DNA of 63,617 bases from Roseburia sp. (GTDB lineage: Bacteria > Bacillota > Clostridia > Lachnospirales > Lachnospiraceae). The position numbers and the translations under genes are program-made. The notes beneath the pieces were generated by a model. The model saw nothing but the letters and a program-made list of their open reading frames with translations. It searched no databases and was not told the origin of the DNA. Of this stretch, positions 52,365-61,124 are shown one piece after another (position 1 is the first letter of the stretch; each line of letters begins with the position of its first letter). The DNA lies in the NCBI GenBank assembly GCA_023664725.1, contig JAMPFA010000001.1:386530-450146 (forward strand). Reading direction: 5' to 3'.

Positions 52365-53753
52365 CTACACCAAATCATTCACCCACACCCTCTTCTTAAT
52401 CAATACAAACCCAATCATACACTTAAAGATCTCGATCAACTGACAGCACAAAAACACATACACAACATACATCCCTGTAAACCTGGTAAGCAGAAAGGCC
52501 AGAGGAATATTAAACACCCAAATATACACGCTGTCAAACAAAAACGTGATCCATGTTTTTCCCCCGGAGCGCAAGGTAAAATAGGAAGCATGCATAAATG
52601 CATACAAGGGCATACAGGCAGAGGAAATACGGATAAACCGTGTCGCCAGATGCCGCACATCAGAAGAGGTATTGTAAATCGCTGGAAACAGCGGGGCAAT
52701 CGCAAACATAATCATTCCGATCACAAAGCAGCTGGCCACGGAAAAAAAGATCATCTTCCGGTCCGTATCCACAGCTTCCTCCAGCTTTCCTGCACCTAAG
52801 AGCTGTCCCACAACAATAGCGATCGAGGAACCCAGGGCGATAAATACCACATTAAACAGATTTGACACCGTGGAGGATATATTCAACCCAGCCACCACTG
52901 CCAGCCCTCTGGTGGAATAACACTGGTTTAGCATGGCAGTGCCAAGGGACCACAAAGTTTCATTGATCAACAGCGGAGTGCCTTTTTTTATAATCTCAAG
53001 AGTTAAATCTCCCGGTATGTGCATACTCTCAAATGCCCCCACGATAAACTTGTTTTTCTCCTTGTGCCTGTGGGTCCAGGCAATCGTAATCCCCGCCTCT
53101 AAAAACCTTGCCGCCACAGTAGCGATTGCGGCGCCTTCCACCCCAAGGGAAGGAATTGGTCCAATCCCGAATATCAGCGCATAATCTAGGATCAGATTTG
53201 TCAAAACCGCTGCTACCCCGGCTTTCATGGGAAGCACTGTCTCCCCGGTCTCCCTCAAAGTACCGGCGTACACCTGAGTCAGTGCCGCAGGCACCAGTCC
53301 AAAGAGCATAATAATAAGGTAAGCGCTTCCATACCGATAGGTTGTCTCCAAATCTCCTGCCTGTCCGCCTCCCTCATGTAAAAAGAGATGGATCAGCGGA
53401 TTTCTGAAAAAATAGAATACAAGGATCCAGCTCACAGATAGGAAAAGGCCGCACAAAATCTTAAACCGAAAGGCATGCTTCACTCCCTTGTGATCTCCCT
53501 TCCCGTAAAACTGGGCGCCAAAAATCCCTGCGGCAGAAACGCAGCCGAAAATACAGATGTTAAACACCATGATAAGCTGATTCACAATGGCCACCCCGGA
53601 CATCTGCTCTGTCCCCACACGGCCCACCATAATGTTGTCCAAAAGGCTTACCAGGTTTGTAATACTGTTTTGAACGATAATGGGAATTGCCACAAGCAGA
53701 ACCATGCGGTAAAACTTCTTATCTCCAATAAACAACTCTTTTAATTTTCTCAT
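52365..53753 (-). CDS. MATE-family efflux transporter
   Basis: The 462-residue product has twelve predicted helices and the MatE pattern: FYRMVLLVAIPIIVQNSI, LDNIMVGRVG and, at the middle, a repeat unit. It exports drugs or metabolites using a Na+ or H+ gradient. The start at 53753 gives the usual MRKLKELFIGD opening. A longer frame begins with TTG at 53789 after aggaggg, but that site lies inside a terminator loop; this alternative cannot be excluded. Confidence 0.93.
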   Translation of the reverse strand: MRKLKELFIGDKKFYRMVLLVAIPIIVQNSITNLVSLLDNIMVGRVGTEQMSGVAIVNQLIMVFNICIFGCVSAAGIFGAQFYGKGDHKGVKHAFRFKILCGLFLSVSWILVFYFFRNPLIHLFLHEGGGQAGDLETTYRYGSAYLIIMLFGLVPAALTQVYAGTLRETGETVLPMKAGVAAVLTNLILDYALIFGIGPIPSLGVEGAAIATVAARFLEAGITIAWTHRHKEKNKFIVGAFESMHIPGDLTLEIIKKGTPLLINETLWSLGTAMLNQCYSTRGLAVVAGLNISSTVSNLFNVVFIALGSSIAIVVGQLLGAGKLEEAVDTDRKMIFFSVASCFVIGMIMFAIAPLFPAIYNTSSDVRHLATRFIRISSACMPLYAFMHASYFTLRSGGKTWITFLFDSVYIWVFNIPLAFLLTRFTGMYVVYVFLCCQLIEIFKCMIGFVLIKKRVWVNDLV

Positions 53754-53775
53754 TTTTCCACACACCCCTGCACAT

Positions 53776-53825
53776 AAAAAAGATGCCAAAATCCCTCCTA
53801 AGAGTATGATTCCAGCATCTTTTTT
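53776..53825 (-). terminator. Terminator of the rnf operon
   Basis: On the minus strand AAAAAAGATGC pairs with GCATCTTTTTT around a 28-base loop that holds AGGAGGG. T-rich flanks on both sides make it bidirectional in form. Confidence 0.75.
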
Positions 53826-53864
53826 GTTTATTCCAGTAAAAGAGACAACTAGCCTCTCACTATA

Positions 53865-53901
53865 CTAGTACAACGAATATTAAGTAATTGCGTTGTACTA
53901 G
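53865..53901 (-). other. Stable hairpin at the rnfB stop codon
   Basis: CTAGTACAACG and CGTTGTACTAG are perfect 11-base complements with a 15-base loop. The stop codon of rnfB lies in the stem. No U-run follows, so it may protect the 3' end of the mRNA rather than terminate. Confidence 0.6.
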
Positions 53902-54689
53902 AGAATTATCTTCTTTGGACACTTCTCGGCACAGATTCCACATCCGGTACATTTCTCCTGATCGATATATGCCACATTGTCGATGACATGAACTGCGTCA
54001 CTTGGACAGTTCTTCTCGCATAAATGACATCCGATACAACCAACAGAACATCCCTTCATCACATCCTTACCTTTGTCCTTAGAACTACAGGAAACAAGAT
54101 GCTTTGCATCGTAAGGAACCAGTTCGATCAAGTGTTTCGGACATGCCGCTACGCACTTTCCACAGGCTTTGCAGGCTTCTTTGTCCACTTTTGCAATTCC
54201 GTCCACAATATGAACGGCATCAAAAGGACATGCTTTCACACAGCTTCCAAAACCAAGACAACCGTAATTACAGGTCTTAGCGCCGCCGCCGGGCACAAAT
54301 GCCATGGCGCCGCAGTCTTCCACGCCTGTGTAATTGTAATCCTGTTTTGCTTTCTCACAGGTTCCAGCACATTTTACAAATGCCACCTGTCTTGCGCTGT
54401 CACCTGCGGCAACGCCCATAATTTCACCAATCTGGTTTCCTACCGGAGCACCGCCCACCGGACACTGATTTACCGGGGCCTCTCCTTTTACAATAGCGGC
54501 AGCTAAACCGGAACATCCGGCATATCCACAGCCACCACAGTTATTACCGGGAAGAACACCCATAATAGCCTCTTCCCTGGGATCTACTTCCACTTTGAAT
54601 TTTTCTCCGGAAATACCAAGGAAAAATCCAATAAAAAGCCCTACACCGCCTACCACAACGGCCGCAATTAAAATTGCCTGTATACTCAT
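53898..54689 (-). CDS. rnfB: Rnf complex subunit B (ferredoxin-type)
   Basis: The 263-residue subunit starts with one membrane helix (about 6-26), then a Fe-S domain with CGGCGYAGCSG (residues about 51-61). Further clusters follow: CVKACPFDAVH, CKACGKCVAACP, CIGCHLCEKNCP and CTGCGICAEKCP. It accepts electrons from reduced ferredoxin. The long set of ferredoxin-like motifs is the clostridial form. It is the last gene of the operon. Confidence 0.98.
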   Translation of the reverse strand: MSIQAILIAAVVVGGVGLFIGFFLGISGEKFKVEVDPREEAIMGVLPGNNCGGCGYAGCSGLAAAIVKGEAPVNQCPVGGAPVGNQIGEIMGVAAGDSARQVAFVKCAGTCEKAKQDYNYTGVEDCGAMAFVPGGGAKTCNYGCLGFGSCVKACPFDAVHIVDGIAKVDKEACKACGKCVAACPKHLIELVPYDAKHLVSCSSKDKGKDVMKGCSVGCIGCHLCEKNCPSDAVHVIDNVAYIDQEKCTGCGICAEKCPKKIIL

Positions 54690-54701
54690 CTGTTTTTCCT
54701 C

Positions 54702-55277
54702 CTAAATCATTCCTGAGAATCCCATAAATGCAATTGACATCAAACATGCAGTGATCAGCACAATTGCTGTACCCTGGAAGGGTTTGGGAATATCATTGTA
54801 TTCAATTTTTTCACGAAGTCCTGCCATAATGACAATGGCGATAAAGAATCCCACTGCCGTTGCAAAACCATTCACAACACTCTCTAAAATGTTGTATTCT
54901 TTTGTTACGTTATTCAAAGCCACGCCAAGCACTGCACAGTTGGTGGTAATCAAGGGAAGATACACACCCAAACTCTGGTACAGGGATGGAATGGATTTCT
55001 TTAAAAACATCTCCACGAACTGTACCAGTGCGGCAATTACGAGAATAAACACGATTGTCTGCAAATACTGGATATCCAGTGGAGTCAATATAAATTTGTA
55101 GATCAATGCTGTGACAAAGGAAGCGATGGTGATAACGAAAATAACCGCACCGCCCATACCAGCAGCAGTCTCTGTCTTCTTAGATACACCCAAAAATGGA
55201 CAGATACCTAAGAACTGACTTAAAACAACGTTATTTACAATGGCGGAGGCCACTGCAATCAATAATAATGTTTTCAT
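54702..55277 (-). CDS. rnfA: Rnf complex subunit A
   Basis: The 191-residue integral membrane subunit has six helices and the pattern NNVVLSQFLGICPFLGVSKK near the start, with the conserved Cys of the intramembrane [2Fe-2S] site; a second conserved Cys lies in ITTNCAVLGVAL. RnfA and RnfE form the core of the ion channel. It lies 12 bases before rnfB. Confidence 0.98.
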   Translation of the reverse strand: MKTLLLIAVASAIVNNVVLSQFLGICPFLGVSKKTETAAGMGGAVIFVITIASFVTALIYKFILTPLDIQYLQTIVFILVIAALVQFVEMFLKKSIPSLYQSLGVYLPLITTNCAVLGVALNNVTKEYNILESVVNGFATAVGFFIAIVIMAGLREKIEYNDIPKPFQGTAIVLITACLMSIAFMGFSGMI

Positions 55278-55291
55278 CCGTATCTATCCTC

Positions 55292-56011
55292 CTATTCTGA
55301 TTTTGCAGCCGAAGCTGCACCCACGCTTTTACCGGTACATGCAGAAGACATTCCACAGGAAGCACAGTCTCCAGTGATACATCCGGAAGGAGCTGCCAGG
55401 GGTTTGCCCTTTGCCTCCATCTTATCCCTCACAATATTCATGATTGCCACCAGAACAGCCAGAACAAGGAATGCACCAGGAGCCATAACAAAGATTGTGA
55501 TCGGAGTAAACCAGTCTAAGGAAAGGATCTGTGCGCCGAAAAGCTGTCCTGCTCCCAGAATCTCCCTTACGATACCGATACAGGTAAGACCAAAGGTAAA
55601 ACCAAGTCCCATACCGATTCCGTCAAAGATAGAGGATACCGGTTCATTTTTGGAGGCATAGCTCTCTGCACGTCCGAGGATAATACAGTTTACCACGATA
55701 AGGGGGATATACACACCAAGCTGGGAAGCCAGTGCAGGGGTATAAGCCTTCATAATAAACTCTACCATTGTAACAAGGGATGCCACGATTACGATGTATG
55801 CAGGCATACGCACACCGCCGGGGATCACCTTACGAAACAGGGAGATCAACAGGTTGGACAGTACCAAAACCACTGTGGTGGAAAGTCCCATACCAAGTCC
55901 GTTGACTGCGCCTGTGGTAACTGCCAGCGTGGGACACATACCAAGCATTAACACAAAAGTAGGATTTTCTTTAATAATACCGTTATATAAACGTTCTGTA
56001 TACTTATTCAT
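55292..56011 (-). CDS. rnfE: Rnf complex subunit E, with Cys-rich tail
   Basis: The 239-residue membrane subunit resembles RnfA (PTLAVTTGAVNGLGMG, VVNCIILGRAES). The last 30 residues are unusual, with four Cys in the pattern C-x4-C-x2-C-x5-C (PSGCITGDCASCGMSSACTG) and a low-complexity end. The tail is not part of the usual RnfE core. Its stop and the rnfG gene share a TAATG-type junction. Confidence 0.96.
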   Translation of the reverse strand: MNKYTERLYNGIIKENPTFVLMLGMCPTLAVTTGAVNGLGMGLSTTVVLVLSNLLISLFRKVIPGGVRMPAYIVIVASLVTMVEFIMKAYTPALASQLGVYIPLIVVNCIILGRAESYASKNEPVSSIFDGIGMGLGFTFGLTCIGIVREILGAGQLFGAQILSLDWFTPITIFVMAPGAFLVLAVLVAIMNIVRDKMEAKGKPLAAPSGCITGDCASCGMSSACTGKSVGAASAAKSE

Positions 56012-56622
56012 TAATTAGCGCCTCCTTCCAGTACATTGTGGAAGTATGTGATACATGCATTGACACCATTTGCCATAGCCTTTGAGGTAATGGTTGCGCC
56101 GGAAATGGATTCCACTTCGCTGTCGCTTGCCGGTGTATTCTTTACGATGGAAAAGCTGTCTACCAGTTTGTTTGCGAACTGTCCGGCAAAAGACTCATCT
56201 TCTGCTTTCATTCCAAGACCCGGAGTCTCTGCAATATTGGTAATCGAATATCCGTTTACTGTTCCGTCATTGGCAATGCCAACGGAGAATGTAATATTTG
56301 CCTGGCTGGCATCTTTTGCGATCACGGTAATAACATAGCCCAATGTATTGCCGCTGCCGTCCATGGCAACCTGCACATCTTTGATCTCATCGCTGAAGCC
56401 GCTCTCTTCCATAACAGAAACTGCTCCATCCTTATCAAAATCTCCGTAAGTCTCAAAGCTGCTTGCATCTGCAAACACTGTCTGATAAGCTGCCTGTGCC
56501 GTTGCAGCATCCGCTGCGGCAATCGGCTCTTTTGTAATTCCATAGACAAGACCAAGGACAAAGCCAAGCACCAAAGTAAATGCAGTTAAAATCAAAGCGT
56601 CATGTACGATTTTTTTATTCAT
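56011..56622 (-). CDS. rnfG: Rnf complex subunit G (covalent FMN)
   Basis: The 203-residue subunit has one N-terminal helix and an FMN-binding domain. ESISGATITSKA carries the flavinylation Thr177 (S-G-A-T), to which ApbE attaches FMN. An apbE gene lies at 37.8 kb. It overlaps rnfD by 8 bases. Confidence 0.97.
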   Translation of the reverse strand: MNKKIVHDALILTAFTLVLGFVLGLVYGITKEPIAAADAATAQAAYQTVFADASSFETYGDFDKDGAVSVMEESGFSDEIKDVQVAMDGSGNTLGYVITVIAKDASQANITFSVGIANDGTVNGYSITNIAETPGLGMKAEDESFAGQFANKLVDSFSIVKNTPASDSEVESISGATITSKAMANGVNACITYFHNVLEGGAN

Positions 56623-57556
56623 GCTTCTTTGCCTCCTTTACCACACCAAATGCTCTTGGCACTGTATATTTCTCAATCATAGGAACTAACAGGTTGCTTA
56701 AGATGATCGCAAAAGAAACACCCTCTGCATTTGCCCCGAAAAGACGGAACAGTCCTGTAAAGATTCCAAGACAGATACCAAATACAATCTTACCCGTTGG
56801 GGTAATGGGGGATGTGACATAATCCGTAGCCATAAAGAACGCACCAAGCATCAGTCCGCCGCCGCAAAGCTGTGCCACGATATAATTTGCATCAAATCCA
56901 TGGCCGCTAAAGAGCAGGATAAATACCACAAATGTCACAATGTAGGATGCCGGGATCCTAAGGTCGATGACTCCCAGTAAGATCAGGATGATTGCACCGA
57001 TCAAAACTGCGATAGCGGAAGTCTCTCCGATGGTACCTGCTGTCCTACCGATAAACATATCCATAAGATTTACGGATTCCCCGTTGCGGATTGCCGCTAA
57101 GGGAGTAGCTCCTGAGTAGGAGTCAATAGTAAAGTTTGTCATATCTGCCGCAAATGCGATCAACAGGAAACATCTTGCACCCAATGCCGGGTTCATAAAG
57201 TTCTGTCCCAGACCGCCAAAGAGCATTTTTACTACCACGATGGCAAATGCGCCGCCGATCACTGCCTCCCACCAGGGAAGTGTAGCAGGAAGGTTAAGTG
57301 CCAGAAGCAATCCTGTCACAATTGCGCTGCAATCGTCTATGGTGCTCTTTTTATGTACGATCCTTTCATAAATCCACTCGGAAGCAATACAGCTTGCGAT
57401 AGTTACGACAATTAAAATTGCTGCTTTAATTCCAAAATTCCAGATACCGAAAAGCGTAGTGGGCAGCAATGCAAGAATTACATACTGCATAATCCGGCTG
57501 CTGGTATCTTTGGAACGAATATGTGGTGATGAAGACACATTATATAAATCACTCAC
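56615..57556 (-). CDS. rnfD: Rnf complex subunit D (covalent FMN)
   Basis: The 313-residue membrane subunit has about nine helices. DSYSGATPLAAI holds the flavinylation Thr151. The start is GTG at 57556 after agaggtgg, giving VSDLYNVSSSPHIRSKD; the longer frame has a 12-residue extension without family support. Located between rnfC and rnfG. Confidence 0.97.
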   Translation of the reverse strand: MSDLYNVSSSPHIRSKDTSSRIMQYVILALLPTTLFGIWNFGIKAAILIVVTIASCIASEWIYERIVHKKSTIDDCSAIVTGLLLALNLPATLPWWEAVIGGAFAIVVVKMLFGGLGQNFMNPALGARCFLLIAFAADMTNFTIDSYSGATPLAAIRNGESVNLMDMFIGRTAGTIGETSAIAVLIGAIILILLGVIDLRIPASYIVTFVVFILLFSGHGFDANYIVAQLCGGGLMLGAFFMATDYVTSPITPTGKIVFGICLGIFTGLFRLFGANAEGVSFAIILSNLLVPMIEKYTVPRAFGVVKEAKKHE

Positions 57557-57611
57557 AAGAATCCACCTCTTTCTATTTTTTTGATACCTCACTCTATGAG
57601 GCTGTTCCTAA

Positions 57612-58931
57612 CTATTTTTTTCTCTTTGCTGCCAGAACCTGCTTTTTCATGGTCTTTACTGCCTGTGCCAACGGACGTTTTGCCGGACAGACAAAGCTAC
57701 AGCTTCCGCATTCCACACATTCCAGTCCATGCCATTGCTCAAAGACATCGGAAAGACCATTTTTAGAGTAATCTGCAAGCCTTGAAGGCACTAACAGTTC
57801 CGGACATGCCTCCACGCAGCGTCCGCAGTTGATGCAGGCCGTCTCCGCATAAGCCTCCACTTCGTCCTCTGTAAAACATAAAAGGGATGAGGATGTCTTT
57901 GTTGCAGGTACGTCTAAGCCAAACATAGCAAATCCCATCATGGGACCTCCTGCGATCATCTTCTTGCACTCCCCTTTAAATCCGCCTGCAGCCTCCAGCA
58001 TCTCCCGGTAGTTTGTACCGATGCAGATATGGAAATTCTGCGGTTCTGCTACGGCATTACCTGTCACAGTAAAGATACGGTTCATCAGAGGCTGTCCCAA
58101 TGCAACTGCATTGTAGATGGCAACCAGTGTCTCCACATTGTCCACGATACATCCTGCATCTGCCGGAAGCATCTTGGAGTTGATGGAACGCTTGGTCACA
58201 GCATAAATCAGCTGACGCTCACCACCCTGGGGATATTTTGTCATCAGCTCTGCCACTTCCATCCGTGGTTCGTCTTTTACCAAGTCTTTCAGTTTTGCAA
58301 TACAATCCGGCTTGTTGTCCTCCACGCCGAACACTCCCTTTGCCTTCGGGAAAAGCTGCAGTACGATCTTCATACCAGCCACCAGTTTCTCCGGCTGTTC
58401 GATCATCCTGCGGTAATCGGAAGTTAAGTATGGCTCACATTCTGCACAGTTTGCAATAATGTACTCAATCTTGTCCGGCTCCTTGGGAGACAGTTTTACA
58501 TGAGTCGGGAATCCCGCTCCACCCATACCTACTACACCGGCCTCCTTGATCTTGCCGATGATCTCTTCATTGGAGAGTTTTGACACATCATCTGTCTTTG
58601 TAAACTCTACCTCCTTCATCTCACCGTCGCTCTCGATGATAATGGAGTTCACCATATCACCAACTGTAACACGACGAGGTTCGATTGCTTTTACTGTACC
58701 TGAAACGGACGCATAGATCGGTGATGATACAAATCCACCGGCTTCTGCAATCTTCTGTCCTCGAAGTACTGTGTCGCCAACTGCAACAATTGGAGTTGCT
58801 GGCGCTCCGATATGCTGAGATAACGGATATACCAGTTCGCCTTTGGGTAATAATTCGCTGACTGGCTTATCTTTGGATAAGTCTTTTCCATCGTAAGGAT
58901 GGACGCCGCCTTTAAATGTCATTAAACCCAT
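57612..58931 (-). CDS. rnfC: Rnf complex subunit C (NADH-binding, Fe-S)
   Basis: The 439-residue peripheral subunit leads the operon. GVVGMGGAGFPTHVKL is the NADH/FMN-type segment as in NuoF, and CINCGRCVEACP and CVECGSCSFVCP bind two [4Fe-4S] clusters. The whole complex moves electrons from ferredoxin to NAD+ and pumps Na+ or H+. Its promoter lies 30 to 60 bases upstream. Confidence 0.98.
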   Translation of the reverse strand: MGLMTFKGGVHPYDGKDLSKDKPVSELLPKGELVYPLSQHIGAPATPIVAVGDTVLRGQKIAEAGGFVSSPIYASVSGTVKAIEPRRVTVGDMVNSIIIESDGEMKEVEFTKTDDVSKLSNEEIIGKIKEAGVVGMGGAGFPTHVKLSPKEPDKIEYIIANCAECEPYLTSDYRRMIEQPEKLVAGMKIVLQLFPKAKGVFGVEDNKPDCIAKLKDLVKDEPRMEVAELMTKYPQGGERQLIYAVTKRSINSKMLPADAGCIVDNVETLVAIYNAVALGQPLMNRIFTVTGNAVAEPQNFHICIGTNYREMLEAAGGFKGECKKMIAGGPMMGFAMFGLDVPATKTSSSLLCFTEDEVEAYAETACINCGRCVEACPELLVPSRLADYSKNGLSDVFEQWHGLECVECGSCSFVCPAKRPLAQAVKTMKKQVLAAKRKK

Positions 58932-58959
58932 TTCTCGTGCCCCACTTTCTTAAAAAATT

Positions 58960-58989
58960 TGTATATTCCTGTAGTCAAAAAATGTACAA
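58960..58989 (-). promoter_or_regulatory. Likely promoter of rnfCDGEAB
   Basis: On the minus strand TTGTAC (58989-58984) and TATACA (58965-58960) are spaced by 18 bases. Confidence 0.6.
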
Positions 58990-59059
58990 GAACGTCATCT
59001 TATAAATTATATCATAAAAAATGTCTGCTGACAGACCTTTTTTGTACTTTTTTTCATAC

Positions 59060-59088
59060 TTCTTAAATTTTTCTTTATATGTTATACT
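59060..59088 (+). promoter_or_regulatory. Likely promoter of the YprB-type gene
   Basis: TTCTTA (59060-59065) and TATACT (59083-59088) are spaced by 17 bases. It lies downstream of the earliest ATG of the frame, which argues for the later TTG start. Confidence 0.55.
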
Positions 59089-59131
59089 AAATCCTATACT
59101 TGTACCACTAATTTTGATAAGGAGAATCCCA

Positions 59132-60223
59132 TTGGAAATTATACACAAAACGATACTTTTGCCAAATGACTGCTATACTTTGCAGTATTTTGGGGACCAT
59201 ACAGCCTTTTTTGACATTGAAACCACCGGTTTTTCTGGAAAAAACTGCATCATCTATCTGATCGGCCTTGTAATCCGAAATGGAAATACTATGGAGATTT
59301 ACCAGTATTTCGCCAACAGTTTCAAAGAGGAAGCAGAAATTCTAACCGCCTTCCACGAAACCATAAAAACAGTCTCCTCCCTGATCTGCTACAACGGTCT
59401 CAACTTTGACCTGCCATTTCTAAAACAGAGGGAAGAGAAACTGCATCTTTCCTTTTCCTGGGAAAGCATTTCCTTTTTGGATCTGTACCAGGAGACCAGA
59501 CAGCTTGGCAACTTGCTGCGTCTGCCGGACAAAAAGCAGAAAACGCTGGAAAGTTTCCTGGGCATCCACCGTGGGGATACCTATACCGGAGGAGAATTGA
59601 TCTCGGTCTACTGCCAGTATGAAAAGCAGCCAACGGATTTTGCAAAAAATCTTCTTCTTTTACATAATTACGAAGATATCCTTGGCATGACAAAACTTTT
59701 GCCCCTTCTCTCCTACAACAGCTTTTTCCGTGAAGAACCTGTCCTGGAAAAAGCCTGCGTAGAAGAAACGCTTCCCTTTGACGCAGAATCACCGATAAAA
59801 GAACTTCAAATTTCCCTCCAGGCCTCATTACCCTTCCCCAGACAGATTACCCTGGAAAAAGATGTTTACCGCCTGGTATTCCGTCAAAACCATGTCCATC
59901 TCTTTGTACCGGTATTGGAGGGCGAACTCCGGTTTTACTATGATAACTACAGAGATTATTACTATCTCCCGGCGGAAGACATAGCTGTCCATAAAAGTGT
60001 TGCCTCTTTTGTGGACAAATCGCACCGTAAAAAAGCCACCCCGAAAACATGCTACACCAGACGTGTCGGCCTGTTTCTTCCCCAGTGTTCTGACTGGTTT
60101 ACGCCCTGCTTTTATCCCGGCCAAAAAGAAAAGAAATCTTACTTTGAGTACTGTGAAGATTTTTTATCAGATCCATGCAGTCTTGGGCTTTATATCAAAA
60201 ATATCCTGTCCCTCTTTATCTAA
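59132..60223 (+). CDS. Ribonuclease H-like exonuclease (YprB type)
   Basis: The 363-residue product has DnaQ-like motifs: FFDIETTGFSG (D-x-E), CYNGLNFDLPFL and HNYEDILGM. The C-terminal 130 residues are a separate, less conserved domain. It should be a 3'-5' exonuclease acting on single strands; substrate unknown. The start is TTG at 59132, 8 bases after aaggag. The upstream frame (from 59021) lies before the promoter and codes a hydrophobic stretch out of character. Confidence 0.87.
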   Translation: MEIIHKTILLPNDCYTLQYFGDHTAFFDIETTGFSGKNCIIYLIGLVIRNGNTMEIYQYFANSFKEEAEILTAFHETIKTVSSLICYNGLNFDLPFLKQREEKLHLSFSWESISFLDLYQETRQLGNLLRLPDKKQKTLESFLGIHRGDTYTGGELISVYCQYEKQPTDFAKNLLLLHNYEDILGMTKLLPLLSYNSFFREEPVLEKACVEETLPFDAESPIKELQISLQASLPFPRQITLEKDVYRLVFRQNHVHLFVPVLEGELRFYYDNYRDYYYLPAEDIAVHKSVASFVDKSHRKKATPKTCYTRRVGLFLPQCSDWFTPCFYPGQKEKKSYFEYCEDFLSDPCSLGLYIKNILSLFI

Positions 60224-60287
60224 TCTATGCAAAAGCAAACTTGTTAGAACAATAAGTATGGAATTTTCTTCACGAACCTTTGCACAT

Positions 60288-60323
60288 AAAAAAGTCTTTC
60301 CCAATGTGCGGGAAAGACTTTTT
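60288..60323. terminator. Bidirectional terminator between the YprB-type gene and cheR
   Basis: AAAAAAGTCTTTCCC and GGGAAAGACTTTTT pair over nine G/C-containing positions plus A-T runs around an AATGTGC loop. Confidence 0.93.
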
Positions 60324-60328
60324 GACAT

Positions 60329-61108
60329 TTATTGGTCTCTTGAGAAAAAGAAACTGCTTTTTCTCGAATAATTGATACTTTTGTAATTCATAATCTGTTC
60401 GGTACTTCCGATAAACAGGACACCGTCTTTTGCAAGTGAATGATTAAATTTCCTGTAAATCTCTTCTTTTGCCTCCTCTGTGAAGTAAATCAACACATTC
60501 CTGCAGACAATCAGATGACAGTTCAGGGGATATTCATCCTTTAGCAGATTATGCTGCTGGAACTGCACCCTGGATGTAATTTCCTTGGAAAGCTGATAGG
60601 AATTTCCCACTTTTGTAAAATACTTTCTCTTAAACTCATCCGGAACTCCAACAATACTTTTTTCGCTGTACAATCCGATCCGGGCAGTATCCATAACCTG
60701 TCTGTCAATATCGGTGGCAAAAATCTTAATCTGACTCAAAGGCAAATGCCTGGAAAGCGCCATAACCAGAGAATAAGGCTCATCCCCAGTGGAGCAAGCA
60801 GCGCTCCAGATTTTTAAGTTTCTGCCAAACCTTTTAATCAGCTCCGGAATCACATCCTGTTCTAACAGTTTCCACTGTTCCGGGTTCCGGTAAAACTCAG
60901 AAACATTAATGGTCAAAAAGTTTACAAACTGCTCAAACTTTTCTTTATCTTTTTTCAGCAGCTCTACATACGCATCATAAGTAGGCACTTTATTTTTACT
61001 GATCAACGTGTCAATCCGTCTACGCATCTGCTTTTCTTTGTAAGCATTCAAATCAATCTGGGTAAGCCCAAATATGCTTTTTTTAAATTTTTCATAATCG
61101 CCAAGCAT
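60329..61108 (-). CDS. cheR: CheR-type protein-glutamate methyltransferase
   Basis: The 259-residue product has the CheR N-terminal helices (residues 1-65) and SAM-binding domain: TINVSEFYRNPEQW, IWSAACSTGDEPYSLVM and CRNVLIYF. CheR methylates chemoreceptor glutamates for adaptation. It lies 16 bases after the S1 gene in the cmk-ispH cluster, not among motility genes. It could work with the CheY/CheX-like pair at 8 kb. Confidence 0.95.
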   Translation of the reverse strand: MLGDYEKFKKSIFGLTQIDLNAYKEKQMRRRIDTLISKNKVPTYDAYVELLKKDKEKFEQFVNFLTINVSEFYRNPEQWKLLEQDVIPELIKRFGRNLKIWSAACSTGDEPYSLVMALSRHLPLSQIKIFATDIDRQVMDTARIGLYSEKSIVGVPDEFKRKYFTKVGNSYQLSKEITSRVQFQQHNLLKDEYPLNCHLIVCRNVLIYFTEEAKEEIYRKFNHSLAKDGVLFIGSTEQIMNYKSINYSRKSSFFFSRDQ

Positions 61109-61124
61109 TAAAAACCCTCCGGTC

